Origin: Arenibacter sp. P308M17
GTDB taxonomy: Bacteria; Bacteroidota; Bacteroidia; Flavobacteriales; Flavobacteriaceae
Direction: 5' to 3'
Length of the DNA stretch: 64,000 bases
Assembly: GCF_003426735.1 (NCBI RefSeq)
Contig: NZ_QVON01000003.1
Location: 595,587-659,586 of the forward strand
Position numbers and translations under genes: made by a program. This document shows, piece by piece, positions 42,921 through 52,090 of the stretch; position 1 is the first letter of the stretch, and every line of letters begins with the position of its first letter. The notes below the pieces were generated by a model. It did no database searches, was not told where the DNA came from, and saw only the letters and a list, made by a program, of their open reading frames with translations.

Positions 42921-44819
42921 TTAGTAGGCCCGTTCGTTCTTGCCTTCAAAAAAGTTTATAAATGCCCTGTTCACCACACGGTTTCCCCCTGGAGTGGGGT
43001 AGTTGCCGGTAAAGTACCAATCCCCCAAGTTTTTGGGACAGGCTTCATGTAGGTTTTCTATGGTTTGATAGATGACCTGAACCTTTGCTTTAATATCCGG
43101 CGGACTCAACAATTGTCCAATTTTGTCGGAAATCTCCTCTGCTGTAAAAGGGGCATAGAATTCCTTAACATAATTTACCACCTCAGAATCCTGTGTTTTG
43201 GTCTGTAGCAGGCATTTTTTGTAGATTTCCTCCACCAAGTGCATGGTGTTCCTTTCTTCATGAAGGGCCAAAGCAGCTTTAAAGGCAACAAAATCCTCCA
43301 ATTTCGCCATATCTATTCCGTAACAGTCGGGATAACGGATTTGCGGTGCGGATGAGACCACAATAATTTTCTTCGGCAAGAGTCGGTCCAAAATTCTTAG
43401 GATACTTTTTTGAAGGGTGGTTCCCCTAACAATACTATCATCTATGATGACCAAATTGTCGTTTTCCTTTACAGATCCATAGGAGATATCATAGACATGT
43501 GCCACCAAATCGTCCCTACTGCTATCCTGTGTTATAAAGGTCCGGAGCTTGGCATCTTTTATGGCCACCTTTTCTATCCTGGGCCTCACTTCCAGAATTT
43601 CATGCAGTTCCTCCCGTGTTATTTTTCTTCCAATGGAAAGAATTTGTTCTTCCTTCTTTTTGTTCATGTAATTCTGTGCCGCGATGACCATTCCAAAAAA
43701 GGAGGTTTCTGCAGTATTGGGAATATAGGAGAATACGGTATTCTTTATATCGCTATCTATCGATTTTAGGATTAAAGGAAAAAGCAGTTTGCCCAACATT
43801 TTTCTTTCCTGATAAATTTCCTTGTCACTTCCACGGGAGAAATAAATACGTTCAAAGGAACAGGCTTTTCTTTCGGTAGGCTCCAATATTTTCTTGATTT
43901 TGACCTTGCCATTTTTTTTGATGATAATGGCGTGTCCGGGATCCAATTCCTTAACATCGTCGAAGTTAACGTTGAATACCGTTTGTATGGCCGGTCTTTC
44001 GGACGCCACCACGGCAATCTCATCGTCTTGATAGTAATACGCGGGCCTGATCCCTGCAGGGTCCCTTAGTACAAAGGAATCGCCATGTCCCAAAAGACCG
44101 GCCATGGCATAGCCCCCATCAAAGTTTTTGGCCGCCCTTCTTAAAATCTTGGCAACATTTAATCTTTCGGCTATTAATGGAGAAGCCTCCCTCTTGTTAA
44201 AACCTTCCTTTTTAATATCCTTATAGAGCTGGGCAACGGCATCGTCCAGAAAATGTCCTATTTTCTCCATAACCGTAACGGTATCGGCCTTTTCCTTGGG
44301 GTGCTGCCCAATTTGCACAAGATTGTCAAAAAGTTCATTTACATTGGTCATGTTAAAATTACCGGCAACGATCAGGTTTCGGTGCATCCAATTATTTTGT
44401 CTTAAAAAGGGATGTACGCTCTCAATGCTATTTTTGCCAAATGTTCCATAGCGTACGTGCCCCAAAAGTACTTCCCCAATATAGGGAATATGCTTTTTTT
44501 GCTTGGTAACATCATTTAGGTATTCAGGGTTTTCCTTAAAGGAAGTATTGATTCGCTCATTTATTTGGGCAAAAATGTCCTGTATGGGTTGTTGGTCTAT
44601 AGATCGTACCCGGCTCATATACCGCTCTCCTGGCTCCATATCCAATTTAATACTGGCAAAACCGGCACCGTCCTGGCCACGGTTATGCTGTTTTTCCATC
44701 ATCAGGTACATCTTATTTACCCCGTAAAAGGCAGAACCGTACTTTTCTTGATAATATTCCAATGGCTTCAATAACCGAATCAGGGAAATTCCGCATTCAT
44801 GCTTAATAGCGTCGCTCAT
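42921..44819 (-). CDS. Amidophosphoribosyltransferase (PurF)
   Basis: The 632-residue enzyme commits PRPP to purine synthesis by adding the amide of glutamine. The N-terminal Ntn glutaminase begins MSDAIKHECGISLI with the nucleophile Cys9 after a short propeptide. The PRTase domain has the PRPP loop VIIDDSIVRGTTLQKSI (about residues 455-471). It is about 130 residues longer than E. coli PurF, as is normal in Bacteroidota. A PfkB-type kinase gene lies 45 bases upstream on the same strand. Confidence 0.95.
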   Translation of the reverse strand: MSDAIKHECGISLIRLLKPLEYYQEKYGSAFYGVNKMYLMMEKQHNRGQDGAGFASIKLDMEPGERYMSRVRSIDQQPIQDIFAQINERINTSFKENPEYLNDVTKQKKHIPYIGEVLLGHVRYGTFGKNSIESVHPFLRQNNWMHRNLIVAGNFNMTNVNELFDNLVQIGQHPKEKADTVTVMEKIGHFLDDAVAQLYKDIKKEGFNKREASPLIAERLNVAKILRRAAKNFDGGYAMAGLLGHGDSFVLRDPAGIRPAYYYQDDEIAVVASERPAIQTVFNVNFDDVKELDPGHAIIIKKNGKVKIKKILEPTERKACSFERIYFSRGSDKEIYQERKMLGKLLFPLILKSIDSDIKNTVFSYIPNTAETSFFGMVIAAQNYMNKKKEEQILSIGRKITREELHEILEVRPRIEKVAIKDAKLRTFITQDSSRDDLVAHVYDISYGSVKENDNLVIIDDSIVRGTTLQKSILRILDRLLPKKIIVVSSAPQIRYPDCYGIDMAKLEDFVAFKAALALHEERNTMHLVEEIYKKCLLQTKTQDSEVVNYVKEFYAPFTAEEISDKIGQLLSPPDIKAKVQVIYQTIENLHEACPKNLGDWYFTGNYPTPGGNRVVNRAFINFFEGKNERAY

Positions 44820-44863
44820 GGTAACTTTAAATTAAAAATGCCCTGTAAAACTAGGGCACATAT

Positions 44864-45790
44864 TTATTGTAATTCAATATCAAACTGGGTAAGCTCCTTA
44901 AATTGGAGCAACCTGTCGTTGACCTCTTTCTTTTTTAATTTTTCCATTCTTTCGGTTCCAAAACGTTCCACACAAAATGAGGCCAAATTGGAACCGTGTA
45001 TCACCGCATTCTTTAGGTTCTTGAAACTTATGTTCTCGGATTCCGCCAAATATCCGGAAAAGCCGCCTGCAAAGGTATCTCCGGCACCCGTTGGATCAAA
45101 AACTTCTTCCAATGGCAGCGCTGGGGCAAAAAACACCTTGGATTTTTGAAATAGCAGTGCCCCGTGCTCCCCTTTTTTTATCACCACAAATTTAGGGCCC
45201 ATTATCTGTATTTTCTCTGCCGCCTTTACCAAGGAATGCTCTCCGGTCAATTGTCTGGCCTCTTCATCGTTAATGGTGATCACGTCTATTAGTTTAATAA
45301 CTTCCTTTAGCTCCCTAAGGGCATGGTCCATCCAAAAATTCATGGTATCAAGTACTATTAGTTTTGGTCGTTGTTCCATTTGATTAATTACACTCATTTG
45401 TGTATCCGGGTGCAGATTCCCCAACATGAGCACGTCCGCGTCCTTAAAATTGTTTGGAACTACAGGAGCAAAGTCGGCAAGTACGTTCAGTTCTGTAGAT
45501 AGGGTATCCCTGGTATTAAGATCGTTGCGGTATTTGCCGCTCCAAAAGAAGGTTTTGCCACCTTTTATGATTTGTAAACCGGAAATATCGATATTTTTTT
45601 CGGTAAAAAGGTCCAAATAATTTTGGGGGAAATCTTCGCCCACAACAGAGACGATGGCAGATTTTACTTTAAATTGGGAGGCTGCCAGACCAATAAAAGT
45701 AGCTGCCCCTCCCAAAATTTTATCGGTTTTGCCGAAAGGGGTTTCTATGGCATCAAATGCAACGGTTCCTACTATTAATAGTTTGCCCAT
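44864..45790 (-). CDS. PfkB family carbohydrate/nucleoside kinase
   Basis: The 308-residue product starts MGKLLIVGTVAFDAIETPFG and carries GGAATFIGLAASQF and the catalytic anion-hole motif DPTGAGDTFAGGFSGYLA near the C-terminus. ATG 45790 is preferred over the longer frame to 45862, whose first 24 residues (MKFDFQCCGIGSAK...) do not fit the family. The substrate is probably a sugar or nucleoside; with purF next door, adenosine or ribose are guesses only. Confidence 0.88.
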   Translation of the reverse strand: MGKLLIVGTVAFDAIETPFGKTDKILGGAATFIGLAASQFKVKSAIVSVVGEDFPQNYLDLFTEKNIDISGLQIIKGGKTFFWSGKYRNDLNTRDTLSTELNVLADFAPVVPNNFKDADVLMLGNLHPDTQMSVINQMEQRPKLIVLDTMNFWMDHALRELKEVIKLIDVITINDEEARQLTGEHSLVKAAEKIQIMGPKFVVIKKGEHGALLFQKSKVFFAPALPLEEVFDPTGAGDTFAGGFSGYLAESENISFKNLKNAVIHGSNLASFCVERFGTERMEKLKKKEVNDRLLQFKELTQFDIELQ

Positions 45791-45877
45791 TAAATTTTGA
45801 AATTTGCTGCAAATATAGGTTTTTGCGCTGCCAATCCCACAGCATTGGAAATCAAATTTCAAAAAATGACCATATCC

Positions 45878-46513
45878 TTATTTCCTACCAAAATCCGCAG
45901 GAATTTCGCCCCAGGCCTTGGTTTCCCATTTCACTATAGTTGTGGTGTAGGTATTTTTTTCAAGCCAGGCAATGGCGCGCCTTACCAGATCAAAAACCAC
46001 TTTGTTCTCGGGGGTCTCGGGCAATTTGGAATTACAGCTCTTTTTTCGGACCCAGCTCATGGCCGTTTTGGAATCCGTATAAATTATGCTGTCGCTTTGC
46101 TGTTGCTTTAAAAAGGCCAACCCATGTACCAAGGCCAAAAACTCGCCAATATTATTGGTGCCTTGTTTAAATGGCCCCTGTTTAAAGAGCTCTTTCTTTG
46201 TTTTGGTGTCTACCCCCCTGTATTCCATAATGCCCGGATTGCCACTGGAAGCGGCATCCACCGAAATGGAATTATAATTGGGGGTACCTATTTTACTGAT
46301 TTGTTCCCGGCTAAGGGTAGAGGATGCTATTTTTTTGCCCTTATAATCATCATAATTGCCATTATAGGCCCTTTTGGCGGCCTCAAAGGTTGGGAAGGCC
46401 TTATATTGGGCTCCCTTATAGTTGGTGATAGCGGCTTTACAGTCTTTCCAACTGGTGTATATTCCTGGCCTACTCCCCTTCCAAACGGTATAGAATTTTT
46501 CCTTTTTTGCCAT
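45878..46513 (-). CDS. Ribonuclease H with N-terminal viroplasmin domain
   Basis: The 211-residue protein has a viroplasmin/RNase H1 N-terminal hybrid-binding domain (KFYTVWKGSRPGIYTSWKDC, KAFPTFEAAKRAY). The catalytic domain carries acidic residues in ISVDAASSGNPGIMEYR, NNIGEFLALVHGL and IIYTDSKTAMSWV. It degrades RNA in RNA-DNA hybrids. Its start overlaps the purN stop by one base, so translation is coupled. Confidence 0.93.
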   Translation of the reverse strand: MAKKEKFYTVWKGSRPGIYTSWKDCKAAITNYKGAQYKAFPTFEAAKRAYNGNYDDYKGKKIASSTLSREQISKIGTPNYNSISVDAASSGNPGIMEYRGVDTKTKKELFKQGPFKQGTNNIGEFLALVHGLAFLKQQQSDSIIYTDSKTAMSWVRKKSCNSKLPETPENKVVFDLVRRAIAWLEKNTYTTTIVKWETKAWGEIPADFGRK

Positions 46514-47082
46514 TAGGTCCCCATTAATACCGCTTCAATTACCTTGGGGAAGTGCTCATATTCCAAAAGATGCACCTTTTTCGCTATGGTTTCAGGAGTA
46601 TCAAAAGGGTCCAGATCAACCTTTGCCTGCTTAATGATGGCCCCTTCGTCATAGTTCCCGTTCACGTAATGAATGGTAATTCCCGTTTCCGTCTCATTAT
46701 TGTTTTTTACCGCTTCGTGAACGTGCATGCCGTACATTCCCTTACCACCGTATTGGGGAAGCAAAGCGGGGTGGATATTTATAATTTTATTGGGATAGCT
46801 GCTAATGAGGTTATCCGGAACTTTCCAAAGAAATCCTGCCAAAACAATGAGGTCTGGGTTCAGGGATTTAAGTATATTTAAAATGCAGTCCGAACCGTAA
46901 AACGAATGTCTATTAAAATATAGGGCATTCAAATGTAAGCGGTTACATCTTTCAAAAACTTGGGCGTCCCTTTTGTTGGATAGTACACAGCTTATGGAGA
47001 CTTCGGTGTTTTCGCGAAAATAATGTGCTATGTTTTCAACGTTGGAGCCGGAGCCGGAAGCAAATAGGACAATCCTTTTCAT
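46513..47082 (-). CDS. Phosphoribosylglycinamide formyltransferase (PurN)
   Basis: The 189-residue protein has LFASGSGSNVENIAHYF, VLAGFLWKVP, INIHPALLPQYGGKGMYGMH and TGITIHYVNGNYDEGAII, containing the catalytic Asn, His and Asp. It transfers the formyl group to GAR in purine synthesis. The gene is coupled to rnhA and diverges from acpP. Confidence 0.94.
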   Translation of the reverse strand: MKRIVLFASGSGSNVENIAHYFRENTEVSISCVLSNKRDAQVFERCNRLHLNALYFNRHSFYGSDCILNILKSLNPDLIVLAGFLWKVPDNLISSYPNKIINIHPALLPQYGGKGMYGMHVHEAVKNNNETETGITIHYVNGNYDEGAIIKQAKVDLDPFDTPETIAKKVHLLEYEHFPKVIEAVLMGT

Positions 47083-47199
47083 GAATTATTTGGGGTTGTG
47101 ACAGAAAATTATTTTGGGCTAAAATAGCACTCTTGTATTTAATTTTATTAAATTACATCACATTTTAACGACAAATAGCGTTATTAAACCAAAGTTTTT

Positions 47200-47207
47200 T
47201 ATTTTTG
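47200..47207 (+). promoter_or_regulatory. -7 box of the acpP promoter
   Basis: TATTTTTG fits TAnnTTTG and lies 34 bases before the acpP start codon, in the divergent region to purN. Confidence 0.5.
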
Positions 47208-47240
47208 CCTTCAATTTAAATTTTTAAAACCGATATTATT

Positions 47241-47474
47241 ATGTCAGACATTGCATCAAGAGTAAAAGCTATCATCGTAGATAAATTAGGTGTTGATGAG
47301 AACGAAGTGGTAACCGAAGCTAGCTTTACCAACGACTTAGGGGCAGATTCATTGGATACTGTTGAGTTGATAATGGAGTTCGAAAAGGAATTTGATATTC
47401 AGATTCCGGACGATCAAGCAGAAAACATTGCTACAGTTGGTCAAGCTATAAGTTATATAGAAGAAGCCAAGTAA
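47241..47474 (+). CDS. Acyl carrier protein
   Basis: The acidic 77-residue protein has the phosphopantetheine site [17 protein letters not shown] with Ser37. It carries acyl chains in fatty acid synthesis and heads the acpP-fabF-rnc cluster. A strong hairpin with a T-run between acpP and fabF probably makes acpP mRNA more abundant than fabF mRNA. Confidence 0.97.
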   Translation: MSDIASRVKAIIVDKLGVDENEVVTEASFTNDLGADSLDTVELIMEFEKEFDIQIPDDQAENIATVGQAISYIEEAK

Positions 47475-47498
47475 TTTTATGATTTCTTGAACAAGTTT

Positions 47499-47540
47499 CA
47501 AAATTATCCATGTGGTAAAGACGCTGCATGGATAATTTTT
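47499..47540 (+). terminator. Terminator/attenuator between acpP and fabF
   Basis: A 12-base stem (AAATTATCCATG / CATGGATAATTT, 14-base loop) is followed by a run of T. It lies 24 bases after acpP and 48 before fabF, which has no other clear promoter, so partial read-through is likely. Confidence 0.75.
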
Positions 47541-47587
47541 TTTAATTTACACCTAACTTAATCCAAGTTAAACAAAATTATAGTTCA

Positions 47588-48838
47588 ATGCAATTAAAGC
47601 GAGTTGTAGTTACTGGTCTAGGTGCTTTGACACCTATTGGCAATAATATTGAAGAGTATTGGGAAGGCTTAAAGAACGGAAAAAGTGGTTCGGCCCCTAT
47701 TACTTATTATGATACGGAGAAGTTCAAAGTAAAGTTTGCATGCGAATTAAAAAACTACAATGCCGAAGATTATTTTGATAGAAAGGAAGCCCGTAAGCTG
47801 GATAGGTTTGCCCAATATGCCCTTATTTCCTCGGATGAGGCCATAAAGGACTCGGGATTGGATCTAGACAAGATAGACAAATTTAGAACCGGAGTAATCT
47901 GGGGGGCCGGTATAGGTGGATTGGAAACATTTCAGAACGAAGTTTTAAATTTTGCCGCAGGGGACGGTACGCCACGGTTCAACCCCTTCTTTATCCCAAA
48001 AATGATCGCTGATATTGCCCCTGGCAATATCTCTATCAAGCACGGTTTTATGGGCCCCAACTATACTACGGTATCGGCCTGTGCATCCTCGGCCAATGCC
48101 ATAATCGATGCCTTGAACACGATTCGTTTGGGATATTGTGACGTTATTGTTACCGGGGGTAGTGAGGCAGCGGTTACCATAGCGGGAATGGGAGGCTTTG
48201 GAGCCATGCACGCACTGTCCACACGTAATGAAAGCCCTGAAACGGCATCCAGACCGTTTGATGCCACTAGGGACGGTTTTGTTCTTGGCGAAGGGGCGGG
48301 AGCGCTCATCCTTGAAGAATATGAGCATGCCAAGGCCAGGGGGGCAAAAATATATGCCGAAGTGGCCGGTGGCGGACTCTCCAGTGATGCCTACCATATG
48401 ACGGCACCGCACCCGGACGGAATTGGTGTGGTACGGGTAATGGAGAATTGCTTAAAGGATGCCGGATTAAAACCAGAAGATGTGGATGCCATTAACACCC
48501 ATGGTACCTCCACCCCCTTGGGCGATGTGGCCGAGCTAAAGGCCATAACCAAGGTTTTCGGGGCGCATGCACCCCACATGAACATCAATTCTACAAAATC
48601 CATGACAGGGCATCTTTTGGGCGCTGCAGGGGCCATAGAGGCCATTGCCTCTATTTTGGCCATGGAATACGGTTTGGTACCTCCTACCATAAACCATACT
48701 ACCGTAGACGAAAATATTGATCCAAAATTAAACCTAACGCTTAACAAGGCGCAAAAAAGGGAGGTCAATGTGGCCCTCAGCAATACTTTTGGATTTGGGG
48801 GACATAATGCTTGTGTCATATTTAAAAAAATTAGCTAA
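47588..48838 (+). CDS. Beta-ketoacyl-ACP synthase II (FabF)
   Basis: The 416-residue protein has the catalytic Cys in VSACASSANAI, and His residues in INTHGTSTPLGD and NSTKSMTGHLLGAAG. It extends acyl-ACP in fatty acid synthesis. The start MQLKRVVVTGLGALTPIG is canonical. rnc follows after 8 bases. Confidence 0.97.
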   Translation: MQLKRVVVTGLGALTPIGNNIEEYWEGLKNGKSGSAPITYYDTEKFKVKFACELKNYNAEDYFDRKEARKLDRFAQYALISSDEAIKDSGLDLDKIDKFRTGVIWGAGIGGLETFQNEVLNFAAGDGTPRFNPFFIPKMIADIAPGNISIKHGFMGPNYTTVSACASSANAIIDALNTIRLGYCDVIVTGGSEAAVTIAGMGGFGAMHALSTRNESPETASRPFDATRDGFVLGEGAGALILEEYEHAKARGAKIYAEVAGGGLSSDAYHMTAPHPDGIGVVRVMENCLKDAGLKPEDVDAINTHGTSTPLGDVAELKAITKVFGAHAPHMNINSTKSMTGHLLGAAGAIEAIASILAMEYGLVPPTINHTTVDENIDPKLNLTLNKAQKREVNVALSNTFGFGGHNACVIFKKIS

Positions 48839-48846
48839 TTCATCAT

Positions 48847-49590
48847 ATGAACGCTTTTTCCAATTTATTTAATTCCCATTCAAAAAAGGATGGGGATTTT
48901 TTTTTGGGAATGAAGAAAATTTTGGGATTTAAGCCTAAAAACCTGGAAGTGTATCAAAAAGCCTTCGTCCATCGCTCTGCCAATAGAAAGGATTCCGATG
49001 GTTTTCCTATGAATTATGAGCGACTGGAATTTTTGGGAGATGCCATGCTGGGGACCATAATCTCCAAACATTTATATAGCAGGGTTCCCGATGGGGACGA
49101 AGGATATCTTACCAAAATGAGATCTAAAATCGTAAGCAGGGAACACCTGAACGAGCTGGGGAAAGATCTGAACCTGATCGATTTTGTGGAGAGTAAGATT
49201 CCCAAATCCCGTTTTGGGGACAATATACACGGCAATGTTTTTGAGGCCTTGGTAGGTGCCATATACTTGGATAGGGGGTATGCATTCTGCGAAAAGTTTA
49301 TAAACAAGAGAATTATAGACCCCTATGTGGATATAGAACAATTGGAGGGAAAGGTAATAAGCTATAAAAGCTTGGTGATAGAATGGTGCCAAAAACAAAA
49401 AAAATCGTTTAATTACGATATCTACGAGGACTCCGGAAATGACATTGTTAAGCATTTTGCCGTAAAATTGTCCATTGGGGGCAAAATTGTAGCCAAAGCC
49501 AGGGCAACCTCCAAAAAGAAGGCGGAAGAACGGGCTTCCAAAAGGGCCTATTTTGCCCTTCAGAACAAAATGGATAAATCCAACGAATAA
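48847..49590 (+). CDS. Ribonuclease III
   Basis: The 247-residue protein has the RNase III signature ERLEFLGDAMLG and the second acidic block FEALVGAIYLDRGY, then a C-terminal dsRNA-binding domain ending KARATSKKKAEERASKRAYF. It processes rRNA precursors and structured mRNAs. Order acpP-fabF-rnc is common in bacteria. Confidence 0.96.
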   Translation: MNAFSNLFNSHSKKDGDFFLGMKKILGFKPKNLEVYQKAFVHRSANRKDSDGFPMNYERLEFLGDAMLGTIISKHLYSRVPDGDEGYLTKMRSKIVSREHLNELGKDLNLIDFVESKIPKSRFGDNIHGNVFEALVGAIYLDRGYAFCEKFINKRIIDPYVDIEQLEGKVISYKSLVIEWCQKQKKSFNYDIYEDSGNDIVKHFAVKLSIGGKIVAKARATSKKKAEERASKRAYFALQNKMDKSNE

Positions 49591-49764
49591 GAACCCTTCA
49601 ATTGCAGACCATTGCCAAAATTTTGAAGGAGAATAGGACAATGGCACAAAGGGTATAAAATTTTATTAAACTCCAACGTTTTCGTAGGCTGAACAACGTT
49701 TTATACTTCGAATGGATAGGCTGGTTTCGTTATAAATCCTATATTTACGCCTTTCACGGAAAGT

Positions 49765-50229
49765 ATGGCAGCGATACACAGAATTTCGGAAGATTTTTAT
49801 GAAGAATCCTTTACTTTAATCGCTTTGCACAGCAGTATAGAAGATTTTATGCTGGTATATGCCCTTAATTCTTGCCTTAAAACAAAGTTGAAGAGGTCCG
49901 TGAACGATTTGGATCTGTCGCAAAACGGCACCTTCCCAATTTTTGATTGGAGGGATGAAGTAAATGATCGCTATTACACATTTGTAAGTAATAATGACGT
50001 AAAGGAAGAGGAAGGAAGCATAGGAAATCTATTTCAGGACCAACCAACATTTACAAAATATCATTTAGTTCCCGAATATAGGGATGTTGACTACTTTTTA
50101 AAGATAGAACACGATGAATTGGACGTGGAAGGAAATATTTTGAAGTCCGTACTCACCATTCCAAAGGTCATAACGGCCTATTTGGTGGATGCAAGTAAAT
50201 TAAAATCTAAAAACAATTTAATATTTTAA
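49765..50229 (+). CDS. IPExxxVDY family protein
   Basis: In this 154-residue protein LVPEYRDVDYFLKIE (about residues 108-122) matches the name-giving motif of this Bacteroidota family of unknown function. It begins MAAIHRISEDFYEESFTLIA. The gene is 3 bases upstream of pyk and conserved in that place in the phylum, so a link with central metabolism is likely but unproved. Confidence 0.88.
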   Translation: MAAIHRISEDFYEESFTLIALHSSIEDFMLVYALNSCLKTKLKRSVNDLDLSQNGTFPIFDWRDEVNDRYYTFVSNNDVKEEEGSIGNLFQDQPTFTKYHLVPEYRDVDYFLKIEHDELDVEGNILKSVLTIPKVITAYLVDASKLKSKNNLIF

Positions 50230-50232
50230 ATA

Positions 50233-51675
50233 ATGTCAATACATAAAAAGACAAAAATAGTAGCGACCCTAGGACCGGCTACTAGTACGAAGAGTGTCCT
50301 TAAGGACATGATTGTGGCGGGAGTGGATGTCTTTAGGATAAACTTTTCCCATGCAGATTATAACGACGTGGCAGAGCGCATAAAAATGATTCGCGAACTA
50401 AATGAGGAATTGGGTACGTACACCTCTATTCTTGCCGATTTACAGGGACCCAAATTAAGGGTCGGGGTTATGGCCGGTGAAGTAGTAGTGGCGCCGGGAG
50501 ACGAAATAACCTTTGTTACCGGAAAGCCTTTTGAAGGAAATGCCGATAAAGTGTATATGAACTACACTAATTTTCCAAAGGATGTTAAAGCGGGAGAGCG
50601 CATCCTATTGGATGATGGAAAGCTGATGTTCCAGGTAATCGCTACCAATTCCAAGGATGAAGTTAGGGCAAAAGTGATCCAGGGCGGGCCATTGAAGTCC
50701 AAAAAAGGGGTAAACCTGCCCAATACCAACATCTCTTTGCCCGCACTAACGGAAAAGGATATCAAGGATGCTATTTTTGCCATATCACAGGATGTGGATT
50801 GGATAGCACTTTCTTTCGTAAGGTTTAGCCAGGATCTCATAGACCTGCAGAATATTATCAAGGAGCATTCCGAGCATAAAATTCCAATTATTGCAAAAAT
50901 TGAAAAGCCGGAAGCCGTAGAAAATATAGATAAGATTGTGGCCTATTGTGATGGATTAATGGTGGCCAGAGGTGATTTGGGAGTGGAAGTTCCTGCACAT
51001 GAAGTGCCCCTTATTCAAAAACAATTGGTGCTAAGGGCCAAAAAAGCAAGGATCCCGGTGATCATTGCCACCCAGATGATGGAAACCATGATTACGAGCC
51101 TTACGCCTACCCGTGCAGAGGTGAACGATGTGGCCAACTCGGTAATGGACGGTGCGGATGCCGTAATGCTTTCAGGGGAGACCTCTGTTGGCAATTATCC
51201 CGTTCAGGTAATACAAAAGATGTCCAGTATCCTGGAAAGTGTAGAGAATTCGGACCTCATAAAGGTGCCGCACGAACCCCCCCAGGTCAGGACAAATAGA
51301 TATATTACCAAATCCATTTGTTTCCATGCCGCCAATATGGCCAATGAAATTAAGGCCAAGGCCATTTCTACCTTGACCAACAGTGGTTATACGGCTTTCC
51401 AAATATCTGCCTGGAGACCAAAGGCCCATATCTTGGTATTTACCTCCAATAAAAGAATACTTACACAGCTTAACCTGCTTTGGGGGGTAAAGGCCTTTTA
51501 TTACGACAGATATGTATCTACGGACGAAACTATAGAGGATGTCAATAAAATGGCGTGTCAGAAAGGGTTTTTAGAGGTAGGGGACATGTTGATTAGTTTG
51601 GCGGCAATGCCTATAAAGGATAAAGGTATGGTGAATACCTTGCGCGTTTCACAAATAGAAAGCGGTAGTTTTTAA
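50233..51675 (+). CDS. Pyruvate kinase
   Basis: The 480-residue enzyme makes pyruvate and ATP from PEP and ADP. KTKIVATLGPATS, FRINFSHADYND, the active-site loop KIEKPEAVENIDKIV with catalytic Lys, and MVARGDLGVEVPAHEVPLIQ are present. The C-terminal allosteric domain is complete. Termination is at 51704-51740. Confidence 0.97.
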   Translation: MSIHKKTKIVATLGPATSTKSVLKDMIVAGVDVFRINFSHADYNDVAERIKMIRELNEELGTYTSILADLQGPKLRVGVMAGEVVVAPGDEITFVTGKPFEGNADKVYMNYTNFPKDVKAGERILLDDGKLMFQVIATNSKDEVRAKVIQGGPLKSKKGVNLPNTNISLPALTEKDIKDAIFAISQDVDWIALSFVRFSQDLIDLQNIIKEHSEHKIPIIAKIEKPEAVENIDKIVAYCDGLMVARGDLGVEVPAHEVPLIQKQLVLRAKKARIPVIIATQMMETMITSLTPTRAEVNDVANSVMDGADAVMLSGETSVGNYPVQVIQKMSSILESVENSDLIKVPHEPPQVRTNRYITKSICFHAANMANEIKAKAISTLTNSGYTAFQISAWRPKAHILVFTSNKRILTQLNLLWGVKAFYYDRYVSTDETIEDVNKMACQKGFLEVGDMLISLAAMPIKDKGMVNTLRVSQIESGSF

Positions 51676-51703
51676 CAACGGATCACCAAATTTTATTAAA
51701 AGG

Positions 51704-51740
51704 CCTGTTATGTTTTAAAAGCGTAACAGGTCTTTTTGTT
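51704..51740 (+). terminator. Terminator of pyk
   Basis: CCTGTTA and TAACAGG form a 7-bp stem with a 13-base loop, followed by TCTTTTTGTT. Confidence 0.8.
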
Positions 51741-51800
51741 AAAGGGATCCTCCTTCCAAAAGCCTTTTCCGTAAAAAAACGAACTGGCCCTAACTTTGCG

Positions 51801-52010
51801 ATGGGAAATCCCGTTGCGAACAATTATTACCATGAGCTGGAAGGAAATCCAGAAAGTGAATGCAAACAGATTTCTGTGGATTGTGATAATTTCACGACCA
51901 AACAGTGTAAAGTGATCGCCCCGGAGGGCATTAGATCCGTATGGCAGGATTCAAATTGTTCCATACAGGTCAACAACTCAGGGGATGAGCCCTTACTACC
52001 TAACGATTAA
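51801..52010 (+). CDS. Doubtful small ORF (69 aa) after pyk
   Basis: A 69-codon frame has a good -7 box (TAACTTTG at 51791-51798) ending only 2 bases before its ATG, so a transcript would start inside it. A second frame (51832-51915) reads MSWKEIQKVNANRFLWIVII and stops after 27 codons. Both may be parts of one decayed small gene. A bidirectional terminator follows at 52021. No family recognised. Confidence 0.25.
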   Translation: MGNPVANNYYHELEGNPESECKQISVDCDNFTTKQCKVIAPEGIRSVWQDSNCSIQVNNSGDEPLLPND

Positions 52011-52020
52011 GGTGTAAGGT

Positions 52021-52078
52021 AAAAGGCAGTATTGTTACCGTGGCCTTATAAAGGGCATAGTGTTCAATACTGCCTTTT
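52021..52078. terminator. Bidirectional terminator between convergent units
   Basis: Perfect 14-base arms (AAAAGGCAGTATTG / CAATACTGCCTTTT) surround a 30-base loop. It lies 12 bases beyond the stop of the leftward amidohydrolase gene and 10 after the small + strand ORF. Confidence 0.7.
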
Positions 52079-52090
52079 AAATATAAACTG

